From positions 1 through 64,000 of the forward strand of contig JAFQTT010000013.1 of NCBI GenBank assembly GCA_017408885.1: 64,000 nt of DNA, read 5' to 3'. Made by a program: the position numbers and the translations under genes. This DNA comes from Methanocorpusculum sp. (GTDB lineage Archaea > Halobacteriota > Methanomicrobia > Methanomicrobiales > Methanocorpusculaceae). Shown here piece by piece: positions 8,805 to 16,162 of this stretch. Under the pieces are notes generated by a model, which saw only the letters and a program-made list of their open reading frames with translations, was not told the origin of the DNA and did not search any database. How positions within the stretch are numbered: position 1 is the stretch's first letter; each line of letters opens with the position of its first letter.

Positions 8805-9004
8805 TGTCTCTTGGGAAAAGCGCGATGTTCGATGCGGACTCTCTATAACACATCATTATATTGTGTACAGTAACACACACAATGTATCATCAGTGTTTTG
8901 TACCATACCTATATCTTTATCCCTCATCAGATAAGATTTAAAGATAATCCCAAGACGCTTTTGGTATGGTCTTTTCCCAAAGGCGAAGGGATGGAGATAT
9001 TATC

Positions 9005-9766
9005 ATGACGAAACTTTCAGGAAAAGTAGCTGTCGTTACCGGAGCCTCTTCCGGAATGGGCCACGCCATTGTTGAGCGTTACGTAAAAGAAGGAGCCAGC
9101 GTTATTGCTGTAGCCCGCAGAAAAGAGCGCCTTGATGAACTTGCTGAATCTCTCAAAGATGCCCCGGGCAAAGTCATCCCATATGTTGGAGATGTCTCTA
9201 TTGCCGAAGTCAACGAAGGTATGATTGATGCAGCAGTCAAAGAGTTTGGAAGACTTGACATCTTAGTCAACAACGCAGGAATCATGGATGACATGGGACC
9301 GATTGCCGATGTCAAAGATGAGATGTATGAGAAGGTCTTCAAACTCAACGTCTATGGTCCAATGTGCGCCATGCGAAAGGCAGTAAATGTATTCCTTGCA
9401 CAGGGAGGCGGAGGGTGCATTATTAATGTGGTATCTGAAGGAGCATTCCATGCCTGTGCAGGTGCTGTTTACTGTGCATCCAAAGCAGCTCTTGTCTCGT
9501 TTACGAAGAACACTGCATTCATGTATATGCCGCAGAACATCCGCTGCAATGCCATTGCACCGGGAGGAATTGCTACGGAGATTAGTTCATCCATGGGCGT
9601 TCCAAACATGAACGGATACGGCAGAGTTCAGAGTGTTCTTGCCTGTGCACCGCCGCCGGGAGCTGCAGAACAGATTGCAGGAGCCGCCTTCTTCCTCGCA
9701 TCAGAGGATGCATCCTACGTCAGCGGAGATGTTCTCATGGTTGACGGCGGATGGTGCTCTATGTAA
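9005..9766 (+). CDS. Short-chain dehydrogenase/reductase (SDR family)
   Basis: A 253-residue classical SDR oxidoreductase. The NAD(P)-binding motif is TGASSGMG (about 12-19), followed by NNAG, a catalytic Ser in NVVSEGA and the YCASK (YxxxK) pair; the C terminus ends VDGGW as in many SDRs. Arg-Arg-Lys after the second beta strand (VARRKER) favours NADP(H). The start at 9005 has GGAGAT 8 bases upstream; the longer frame from 8966 lacks support. A TetR regulator follows 33 bases downstream and probably controls the pair. The substrate is unknown. Confidence 0.88.
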   Translation: MTKLSGKVAVVTGASSGMGHAIVERYVKEGASVIAVARRKERLDELAESLKDAPGKVIPYVGDVSIAEVNEGMIDAAVKEFGRLDILVNNAGIMDDMGPIADVKDEMYEKVFKLNVYGPMCAMRKAVNVFLAQGGGGCIINVVSEGAFHACAGAVYCASKAALVSFTKNTAFMYMPQNIRCNAIAPGGIATEISSSMGVPNMNGYGRVQSVLACAPPPGAAEQIAGAAFFLASEDASYVSGDVLMVDGGWCSM

Positions 9767-9799
9767 AATAGAAATAGTCTCCCCTCCTATTTTTTAATC

Positions 9800-10378
9800 G
9801 TGACTGACAGGCCGGATCGCAGATTTCTCCGTACAGAAAAGCTCATCAAAACTGCATTCATTAGTCTGCTTGCTGAAAAGAGCTTTGCAGACATCTCCAT
9901 CAGCGATATTGCAGAGCGGGCAGAAATCGGACGCGGTACATTCTACAAACATTATGCGGATAAACATGCACTTCTTTCATCCTTTGAGGAACGTATCAGA
10001 CGTGATCTGAAACAGAAACCATACCCGAAGTTCATGCAAAACCGCGAAGACTATGTGCGGAAAAAAATCCTCTACCGTTATCAGTACTTTGCAGAGCACA
10101 TTGATATGATGCGCTCTCTTTTCGGACCAAACGGTGACGCAGCATTTCAGCAGAAGATGCGGGATGTTATCTGGCACGGCCTCTATATTGAAGATGATGA
10201 GATTTATCTCATCGAGAAGCGGGACAAAATCCCAAGAGAATATGTCAGCATCATCAACACCACTGCCTCATTTGTCTTCGATGCCTGGCTGAAAAAGGAA
10301 AACCGTGAATCACCAGAAGAGATTGTAGAGATTATAATACACATGACAGGTATTGCAAAGTATAAAATTCTTGAATGA
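9800..10378 (+). CDS. TetR/AcrR family transcriptional regulator
   Basis: A 192-residue one-component repressor. The N-terminal TetR helix-turn-helix is clear (ISDIAERAEIGRGTFYKHYA, about residues 33-52) followed by a helical ligand-binding and dimerisation domain with no assignable ligand. Translation must begin at a non-ATG codon; GTG at 9800 fits, since the next Met is far inside the domain. It lies 33 bases after the SDR gene on the same strand and probably regulates it, possibly with the membrane proteins that follow. TetR regulators are mostly bacterial, so lateral origin is possible. Confidence 0.88.
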   Translation: MTDRPDRRFLRTEKLIKTAFISLLAEKSFADISISDIAERAEIGRGTFYKHYADKHALLSSFEERIRRDLKQKPYPKFMQNREDYVRKKILYRYQYFAEHIDMMRSLFGPNGDAAFQQKMRDVIWHGLYIEDDEIYLIEKRDKIPREYVSIINTTASFVFDAWLKKENRESPEEIVEIIIHMTGIAKYKILE

Positions 10379-10474
10379 GTTTTTATCTATTGGCGATTTT
10401 AGCACTGGAAAATAGAATTTTGTTCATCATGAACCCACATATCTTTATACTGTGAAATGTAACATTATCCCAAT

Positions 10475-11260
10475 ATGTTAGAAGAACTCAAGGGAGCTCA
10501 TCAGAAAGCATGGGGCATAGTAATGCGTCTTTTGATGCTGCTTGGTCCATTTGCTGCATACGGGGTTCTTCTTGTCTTCTTCTGGTTTGTCTATCCGCCG
10601 CAGGATGGTGCACTCTTCTCATTCAGTCCGCAGTACCTAGTACTTCTTGGTCTCTTATTTGTCTACATGGTTCCGCCGTTTGGAAAAGAGACCATTATTC
10701 CTGTGGCATTAATCGGAGGAGAGGGCCTAATAAATCTGATTGCAACGGTAACAGGTGTTGTTCTTGACTCATCCGACATTACAGGATTTCCATTATGGGT
10801 TCTTGTGCTCGGCATTGTAGGAATGGATATTGCCTGGGCGGCATTTATCACCTTAAACTTCAATCTGCTCTTAAAAATACCAGGTATTGGAAGATGGCTG
10901 CGCTGGATTATGCGTGGAGCAGATAAAATCATCAACTCCAAACCATGGATTAAGAACCTTTCAAGTACAGGACTTCTGCTGTTTATGTACATCCCGTTCC
11001 AGGGCTCAGGAGCCATTACGAGTTCAGTTATTGCCAGGCTCTTGAACTACCCGCCGCTCTTTGCGATCGGTCTTGTGACATTCGGAAGTCTGCTTTCAAC
11101 ACTCAGTATCGGTCTTGGTCTATCCTCAATTCTGACACTTTGGGAGGTTCACCCGCTCTACGGCATCTTAATGGCAGCAGGTCTCCTTGGATTAATCGTG
11201 CTCTTTGCATTCTCCTGGGGAAAGATTATGTCCAAACTCCAGAACAAATCTCATGAGTGA
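10475..11260 (+). CDS. Small multidrug export family membrane protein (PF06695-like), copy 1
   Basis: A 261-residue integral membrane protein with about six to seven hydrophobic spans. It matches the small multidrug export protein type: PPFGKETIIPVAL in the first half, a buried LLLKIPGIGRWLRW loop, then LLLFMYIPFQGSGA in the second. Transport function in this family is poorly established. A TATA-like ATCTTTATAC at 10441-10450 lies about 29 bases before the ATG, suggesting a leaderless transcript. It overlaps a homologous gene by 8 bases, so the products may form a heterodimer. Confidence 0.75.
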   Translation: MLEELKGAHQKAWGIVMRLLMLLGPFAAYGVLLVFFWFVYPPQDGALFSFSPQYLVLLGLLFVYMVPPFGKETIIPVALIGGEGLINLIATVTGVVLDSSDITGFPLWVLVLGIVGMDIAWAAFITLNFNLLLKIPGIGRWLRWIMRGADKIINSKPWIKNLSSTGLLLFMYIPFQGSGAITSSVIARLLNYPPLFAIGLVTFGSLLSTLSIGLGLSSILTLWEVHPLYGILMAAGLLGLIVLFAFSWGKIMSKLQNKSHE

Positions 11261-11936
11261 AGTTTATCATTTGTATCGCCCGGGACTTAAAACCCGGCTT
11301 ATTTTTTCGATTGGTATTTTAGCAGTTCTTGCACTCTGGATTACTGCGATGTACATCGTATTCGGCGGAGAGAAGTTCGGGATTTTTATGGGAATCTTTG
11401 CTGTCTACTTTGCCCCGGGATTTGGAAAGGAAAGTCTCATTCCAATTATGACTGCGGTAGGGTGTCCGCTTGCTGCAATCGTCTCAGGCATTGTTATTCT
11501 GGATATGACACTTGCAATTCTCATATCCTTTAACTTCGACCTGCTCTTGAAAATCCCGGGAATAGGTCATGCTCTTCGGTATGCAACAGACAAATCCGCA
11601 ACAACTCTCCATGACCACCCATGGGTAAAAGGTCTGGCAGGCACGGGACTGTTTCTTTTTATGTACATCCCGTTCATGGGTTCGAGTGCGATTATAACTA
11701 CGATTATCGGAAGACTTCTGGCTGTCCATCCAAAAGTTCTGCTCCCTATCATATTTTCCGGAAGTCTGTGTGCAACGCTTACAGTTGCAGTCGGCGTAAA
11801 GGCAGTCATTGCACTGTGGTTTGCCAACCCCTGGTATGCAGTGATTGCGGTCATTGTTACTGCCATAGTCATCGTTCTTATCTGGAAACTCTGGCAGAAG
11901 TTCATTGCGCCCAGGTTCGCAAAAGATACAAAATAA
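11253..11936 (+). CDS. Small multidrug export family membrane protein (PF06695-like), copy 2
   Basis: A 227-residue paralogue of the preceding gene with the same blocks: APGFGKESLIPIMTAVG, LLLKIPGIGHALRYA and GLFLFMYIPFMGSSA. I use the ATG at 11253 inside the end of the upstream gene (ATGAGTGA overlap); the frame is open from 11205 but the extra residues are polar and shared with the other gene's coding. It has about six membrane spans. Tandem duplication and translational coupling suggest a two-component membrane complex. Substrate unknown. Confidence 0.75.
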   Translation: MSEVYHLYRPGLKTRLIFSIGILAVLALWITAMYIVFGGEKFGIFMGIFAVYFAPGFGKESLIPIMTAVGCPLAAIVSGIVILDMTLAILISFNFDLLLKIPGIGHALRYATDKSATTLHDHPWVKGLAGTGLFLFMYIPFMGSSAIITTIIGRLLAVHPKVLLPIIFSGSLCATLTVAVGVKAVIALWFANPWYAVIAVIVTAIVIVLIWKLWQKFIAPRFAKDTK

Positions 11937-11942
11937 GAGAAA

Positions 11943-11976
11943 GATTATATTTATTGAAACACTTACATTATGTAAG
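11943..11976 (+). promoter_or_regulatory. Promoter and CTTAC-N5-GTAAG operator of the HSR1-like gene
   Basis: A TATA-like TTATATTTAT (11945-11954) is followed 8 bases later by the palindrome CTTAC-ATTAT-GTAAG (11962-11976). The expected start of transcription, about 25 bases after the TATA box, falls in the right half of the palindrome, so a bound repressor would block initiation. The same arrangement precedes hsp20 at 15549-15580. This supports autoregulation by the adjacent regulator. Confidence 0.72.
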
Positions 11977-11989
11977 CAGGTAATTAAAC

Positions 11990-12649
11990 ATGTTTGAACA
12001 GGAACATATAGCCCAGCTTCTCGATATCCTGGGAAACCGTAACCGGAGGCGTATTATTGAGCTCCTGCGGTATAAGCCATGTTTTGTTACTGAAATTTCA
12101 GACCGTCTTTTACTTAATCCAAAGGCAGTCATTGAGCATCTGGCTCTCATGCAGAAGGAAGATGTGGTATCTTTCTATCAGGATGAGAAACGCAGAAAAT
12201 ACTATTATTTAATTCAGGACTTCAGGCTGTCTGTTGAGATGCAGCCGAAAGATGAACCGGCAGAAGCTGTTTCTGTTGTTCCTAATGAGACTGAGGATGC
12301 AGAACAAGCTCTTCCTCTTATTGACAAGATAGTTCAGATCCGCTTCCTCCTGGATGCAAGAGAAAAACTTATCGAGCACTTGGAGGCAGTCGAGAGTGAT
12401 ATTGACAATAAGATGGAAGAGATTATGGAAGGCGGACGCGATGTGCTCAACAATAATATTGAGGCTGAGATTCTTATCTCTTTAATTTATGCACCGCTTA
12501 CTCCAATCGAGATTGCAGACAGCATTGGTCGAAGTATTCCTGATGTGACTGCTGCCCTTCGCTCTCTTATATCCCAGGGTTATCTTGAAACAAACTCCGG
12601 CAGATACTCACTTGTTGTTCCAAAGAAGCAGGCGGTAAAGGCTCAGTAA
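11990..12649 (+). CDS. ArsR-like winged-helix regulator, HSR1 (heat-shock) type
   Basis: A 219-residue transcription factor with two winged-helix units: an ArsR-type domain at about 5-75 (LLDILGNRNRRRIIELL, then EISDRLLLNPKAVIEHLALM, wing EKRRKYYYL) and a second at about 158-213 (PIEIADSIGRSIPDVTAAL), joined by an acidic linker and a helix likely to dimerise. Layout and first domain resemble HSR1 of Archaeoglobus fulgidus, a heat-shock repressor reported to bind CTAAC-N5-GTTAG. A near-identical palindrome lies in this gene's promoter and in that of hsp20. Repression relieved by heat is inferred. The stop overlaps the next ATG by one base. Confidence 0.82.
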   Translation: MFEQEHIAQLLDILGNRNRRRIIELLRYKPCFVTEISDRLLLNPKAVIEHLALMQKEDVVSFYQDEKRRKYYYLIQDFRLSVEMQPKDEPAEAVSVVPNETEDAEQALPLIDKIVQIRFLLDAREKLIEHLEAVESDIDNKMEEIMEGGRDVLNNNIEAEILISLIYAPLTPIEIADSIGRSIPDVTAALRSLISQGYLETNSGRYSLVVPKKQAVKAQ

Positions 12650-13071
12650 TGGAAGCAATTGAGATTATCCACTGCCGCGGACATGAAAATGTCCTTGGAC
12701 TTCACAAAAGTACTTTTGAGATTACAAAAGAGAGTGAACTATCACCTCAGGGAGACTGCATCATTGGTGTTGCCGCAGACAAAGGTGCGGCTGATTTATC
12801 TAAAGAATTTCGTGAGCTCATGGCAAAAGAGGGAGCACGCCTCACTGCTGTATTTTCAGCAGGAGGAGTTGAGGCGGTTGTAACCTCTGATGGGTGCCCG
12901 GGGATTTCCTTAACACATCCAACTGATCTGGTCTGGCGCAGGAGTTCTTTTGTGTGCCCGAGAACAATTGGCATCTATTCAGATGCAACAGCAGCTCTTC
13001 TTCCGCGTGAGTTAATCGAGGTCTTAAAAACCGGTGCTGAGATGACAGTAACGCTGAAGGTTGAGGTTTAA
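12649..13071 (+). CDS. DUF371 domain protein
   Basis: A 140-residue protein spanning the whole archaeal DUF371 family. Recognisable blocks are HCRGHENVLGLHKSTFEIT at the start, DCIIGVAADKGAADL in the middle and HPTDLVWRRSSFVCPRT towards the end, followed by a beta-rich C terminus (MTVTLKVEV). No membrane span or known catalytic motif is visible and the function is unknown. It is coupled to the HSR1-like regulator by a TAATG overlap, so it probably belongs to the same stress-responsive operon; this link comes from position only. Confidence 0.85.
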   Translation: MEAIEIIHCRGHENVLGLHKSTFEITKESELSPQGDCIIGVAADKGAADLSKEFRELMAKEGARLTAVFSAGGVEAVVTSDGCPGISLTHPTDLVWRRSSFVCPRTIGIYSDATAALLPRELIEVLKTGAEMTVTLKVEV

Positions 13072-13108
13072 GAGGAATAGTTTAAGTCAAACTGTCATTT
13101 TTGGACAG

Positions 13109-13447
13109 TTATGATTTATCTTTAAGAATATCTGTTACAGATTTATAGAGTTTGGGGACATCTGTTACTGCAATCTGCCAGACGGTTCTAATATCTATAC
13201 CGCGATATCCGTGTACAAGTTTATCTCTCGTTTTTGCAAGAAGACTAATTGGTATTCCGGGATGAGTTTCTTTAAACTCTTCTGACAACTGTTTTGCCGC
13301 TTCACCTATGATAATTATTGAAAGTATGATTCCATTCTGGTATATCCTGCGGTTGGAAAATTCTTCATAGGTAATGTTTGATGTTTCTTCAATGATATCA
13401 GCACACTGATCTCTGATATCTTTGAGATAGAGGACATCATCTTTCAT
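13109..13447 (-). CDS. hepT: HepT-like HEPN ribonuclease toxin
   Basis: A 112-residue HEPN-domain protein of the HepT/DUF86 group. The catalytic R-X4-H-X-Y motif is intact as RDKLVHGY near residues 75-82, so RNA cleavage is expected. It overlaps the upstream nucleotidyltransferase gene by 4 bases, the standard MntA-HepT order, in which the antitoxin silences the toxin by adding AMP near the catalytic Tyr. The pair lies between DUF371 and deoxyhypusine synthase. Toxin activity is inferred from the family. Confidence 0.88.
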   Translation of the reverse strand: MKDDVLYLKDIRDQCADIIEETSNITYEEFSNRRIYQNGIILSIIIIGEAAKQLSEEFKETHPGIPISLLAKTRDKLVHGYRGIDIRTVWQIAVTDVPKLYKSVTDILKDKS

Positions 13448-13773
13448 GCCTCAGCTTTTCCTCCGCCAAACAAAATCATGTCCTTCTCTATATATGGACG
13501 AAGGTTTGGATTCATAAACTCAAGGGAGACAAAATCAATCTCTCGTCCAAGCAGTTTTTCAAGATACTCTGCCGCACCTGCATAATCATGCAGGCTGCCT
13601 CTGTTTTCCTGAAAAACATAGAGGATATCAATGTCTGAATTTTCCGTATCCTCACCGCGTGAGACGGAACCAAATATACCAACACTATCAATACCGAACC
13701 GGCTTTGCAGTACCGGCAGGTGCTCCTCCAGTTTTTTTATTGCATCTTCTTTGATGCTGGTATATTGGTTCAT
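13444..13773 (-). CDS. mntA: MntA-like nucleotidyltransferase antitoxin
   Basis: A 109-residue minimal nucleotidyltransferase. The GSX10DXD active site is intact (GSVSRGEDTENSDIDIL near residues 35-51). In the characterised MntA-HepT system this enzyme transfers AMP groups to a Tyr of the HEPN toxin and neutralises it. It is the first gene of the pair and overlaps hepT by ATGA. A TATA-like stretch with ATATAAGC lies just upstream on this strand (about 13784-13792). Identification is good from motif, size and partner. Confidence 0.88.
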   Translation of the reverse strand: MNQYTSIKEDAIKKLEEHLPVLQSRFGIDSVGIFGSVSRGEDTENSDIDILYVFQENRGSLHDYAGAAEYLEKLLGREIDFVSLEFMNPNLRPYIEKDMILFGGGKAEA

Positions 13774-13824
13774 ATTCGTATGCTTATATGTGTCAGATTT
13801 GGTAATAGTTTTTTCTCTCAGAAT

Positions 13825-14787
13825 TTACGCCCGCTTCACACCGGATGCGATAAGAGCAGACGTTACAATCGGCAGAGCAATTGTGATATCGCAGAAGCAC
13901 TGTAATTTCCGCGACTCCGGACGTTCCTTACCCCAGCTGATTCCCTCCTCAAAGGTACAGCCTGAAAGACCACCCCAGTGCGGAGCATCAGTTGTGTACT
14001 GAAGCGCAAACTCGTGTCCGCCTAAATAGTGGTCATGATACTTTGGAAAGATTACTTCGGTCTGCTGGATGAAGTTCTTAGGCGTTCCCCCTCCAAGGTA
14101 AATAACACCGCTCTGCTCTCCAAGTTCCACAAACTCAGACAGCTCATCTGCATCAGCCACCTGATCAATAACAAGTTCTGCCCCCTTTCTTCTCGCTGCA
14201 ACAAGTCCGATTCCAATCGATGAATCAGACAGTGCCGGAACATGAATTGGAACTCCCATCTTAGCACATGTACCAAGAATGCTTCTGCCCTGCGGATACT
14301 CCTCATTTATCCTCTCGCCAACCAGCTTTAAGAAAGCACGAGAAGACATTGTTTGTTTACCAAGTTCCATACCAAATGCCAAAACCCAGTTCTCCATATT
14401 GCAGATCTCCTTGTCCGAGGCAAACACATCATAGATTCTGTTCACTCCGCTGTTGAAAAGTGCAGCATCATCTGCTAAATGCGTTCCCTTGTAATGTTTA
14501 ATGCCTGCATGTTCGCAGAGGTCGTGGAACATATTTGCGCCTGTTGAGACAATGCAGTCTACAAAACGGTTTTCAACGAGCTGAATAATACATTCCTGCA
14601 TACCGGCAGGAACAATCGCTCCGGACAGGCCAATAATTATTCTGATTCCCGGAGTTTCAATCATCTCCTTCCAGATCTGAAAACTCTCTCCAAGCTTTCT
14701 TCCCTGGAATCCCGAACTGCTCATATTTTCCAGAAGCTTATCCACAGAAGCCTCAGGCTTCATAGGATTTGTAGGAGTATCAAACAT
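13825..14787 (-). CDS. Deoxyhypusine synthase
   Basis: A 320-residue deoxyhypusine synthase family protein, which uses spermidine and NAD to modify a Lys of translation factor aIF5A. Family blocks include GLSGAIVPAGM, VDCIVSTGANMFHD, GKQTMSSRAFLKL, IYLGGGTPKNFIQQ and GISWGKERP. The SWGK Lys corresponds to the catalytic Lys of eukaryotic enzymes, so this copy should be active, though family members can instead make homospermidine-type products. A TATA-like CTATTTAG near 14811-14818 fits a nearly leaderless transcript. Confidence 0.88.
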   Translation of the reverse strand: MFDTPTNPMKPEASVDKLLENMSSSGFQGRKLGESFQIWKEMIETPGIRIIIGLSGAIVPAGMQECIIQLVENRFVDCIVSTGANMFHDLCEHAGIKHYKGTHLADDAALFNSGVNRIYDVFASDKEICNMENWVLAFGMELGKQTMSSRAFLKLVGERINEEYPQGRSILGTCAKMGVPIHVPALSDSSIGIGLVAARRKGAELVIDQVADADELSEFVELGEQSGVIYLGGGTPKNFIQQTEVIFPKYHDHYLGGHEFALQYTTDAPHWGGLSGCTFEEGISWGKERPESRKLQCFCDITIALPIVTSALIASGVKRA

Positions 14788-14848
14788 AGTATTAGATTGC
14801 GCAGGACTACGCTAAATAGCTGTTCGTTTGAATAAAAAAAGTATTGGA

Positions 14849-15481
14849 TTATGAAATCTGCAGGTATCCTGCAAATCTCATCTCAATCTCGTCAGTGCCG
14901 TACTGAAGGGTGAGTTCTTTGTCGTTGATTTCGATGATGACGCCGGTTCTGACCGCGTATGCGAGTTCTCCGAGGTCATCGATGTATGGGAAGTCTAACT
15001 GAAGCATTCCGCCTTTTTCGAGCTTTTCGAAGTCAAGTCCCATCTCTTCGACATCTTCTTTGGAGTAGGTGTACTTTAAGGCAGAGCCGTCAAGCGCAAT
15101 CTTTCTTGTCTCTCCCTGATTCATTCCGATAACTTCAGTGGAGATTGCATTCTGTTCTTCTGCATAGACCATATATGGCTTTTCAGAGTTCTCGATTGGG
15201 ATGTATGCACTCTGGTTGGTCTCGTATCCTGCGATGAATCCGCCGACTGTTGCAAAGACAGCTTTACCGTCAATGTACATAGTATATTCAACAGCAACCG
15301 GGTTTCCTGCTTCGGCTGCTCCGGAAGCTCCTCCTCCTCCGAAGAAGTTCTGGAAGTTTGCGAATGAGAGAACGCACATAACAACCATTAAGACACAGAA
15401 GGCAATGACTCCAATCTGCATCCAGTTGATTTTTTTCTCCTCCGGTTTATCACCGGCGTTTGACTTTTTCTGTACAGCCAT
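14849..15481 (-). CDS. Membrane-anchored FKBP-type peptidyl-prolyl isomerase
   Basis: A 210-residue protein with one N-terminal membrane anchor (about residues 20-41) and an outward-facing FKBP-like domain: VAVEYTMYIDGKAVFATV, then an inserted flap region, MNQGETRKIAL, and a C-terminal beta strand pair resembling the IF-domain type seen in archaeal FKBPs. It is expected to help fold extracytoplasmic proteins. The frame is open to 15601, but I choose the Met at 15481 since the extra 40 residues look like promoter DNA. It is divergent from hsp20, so the CTTAC-N5-GTAAG site between them could influence both. Confidence 0.78.
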   Translation of the reverse strand: MAVQKKSNAGDKPEEKKINWMQIGVIAFCVLMVVMCVLSFANFQNFFGGGGASGAAEAGNPVAVEYTMYIDGKAVFATVGGFIAGYETNQSAYIPIENSEKPYMVYAEEQNAISTEVIGMNQGETRKIALDGSALKYTYSKEDVEEMGLDFEKLEKGGMLQLDFPYIDDLGELAYAVRTGVIIEINDKELTLQYGTDEIEMRFAGYLQIS

Positions 15482-15548
15482 GTGTGTATATAATTTATTT
15501 TTCTTATCATAAACACCTTCCCTTCCGTATTTTGCCGCCATGAGAAAA

Positions 15549-15580
15549 CATATATACAAATGACACTTACTATATGTAAG
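15549..15580 (+). promoter_or_regulatory. Promoter and CTTAC-N5-GTAAG operator of hsp20
   Basis: A TATA-like CATATATAC (15549-15557) precedes the palindrome CTTAC-TATAT-GTAAG (15566-15580; it extends to ACTTAC...GTAAGT). Spacing between TATA box and palindrome is 8-9 bases, as at the HSR1-like gene, and the palindrome covers the predicted transcription start. Two occurrences of the same 10 fixed bases with the same geometry support a shared repressor. Confidence 0.75.
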
Positions 15581-15602
15581 TCTTAGAAGACTAAATACCA
15601 TA

Positions 15603-16088
15603 ATGGAGAATATGAAAATGTTTGTAACTCAATATCCTTTCAGCTTTGAAACCCTTGGAAGCACCCTTGACTCCTTCTTTGCAGGAATTGAATCCCGTGC
15701 AAATGCAGTAATTCCAAAACCGGAATATGTAAAGACCACAGTTAGAAATGCAGTGCCGAGAATTCAGGGAAACTTCAATGTTGACTTAAGCGAAACTGAC
15801 GAAGCCTTAATTCTTACATGTGACCTTCCTGGATTTTCAAGAGAAGATATATCTGTCAAACTGATTGACGCAAAGACAGTTGTGATCAGAACAGAGGTAT
15901 GCACCGAATCTGTATCTGCCGGTGTATATCACTTACGCGAGAGACGATCTGCTTCCGGTAAGCGCACTATCCTTCTCCCGGAAGAAGTTACAGCAGACGG
16001 TGCAAAAGCCGCGTTCCGCGATGGTGTCTTAGAGATTGTCTTAATCAAAGCAAAGCCGGAAGAGGGCGAGACAATTCCGGTTGAGTAA
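15603..16088 (+). CDS. hsp20: Small heat shock protein, Hsp20/alpha-crystallin family
   Basis: A 161-residue ATP-independent chaperone that holds unfolding proteins. The N-terminal arm (residues 1-55) is variable; the alpha-crystallin domain follows (FNVDLSETDEALILTCDLPG, SREDISVKLIDAKTVVIR) with the GVLEIVL motif near residue 145 and an IP-containing tail (TIPVE). Translation could begin at 15603 or at the ATG nine bases later. Its promoter carries the same palindrome as the HSR1-like regulator gene 3.6 kb upstream, so heat induction by relief of repression is likely. A T-run after the stop (about 16107-16113) probably terminates it. Confidence 0.93.
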   Translation: MENMKMFVTQYPFSFETLGSTLDSFFAGIESRANAVIPKPEYVKTTVRNAVPRIQGNFNVDLSETDEALILTCDLPGFSREDISVKLIDAKTVVIRTEVCTESVSAGVYHLRERRSASGKRTILLPEEVTADGAKAAFRDGVLEIVLIKAKPEEGETIPVE

Positions 16089-16162
16089 ACCGCAACCCGC
16101 CCCCTCTTTTTTTAACTGTTCGAGAAGGCATATATGCCGACAAATACCATAATTTAGATACT

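Noticed and set aside
8770-8880. Upstream start for the TIM-barrel gene
   Set aside because: The extra codons run over the TATA box and add residues unlike the family.
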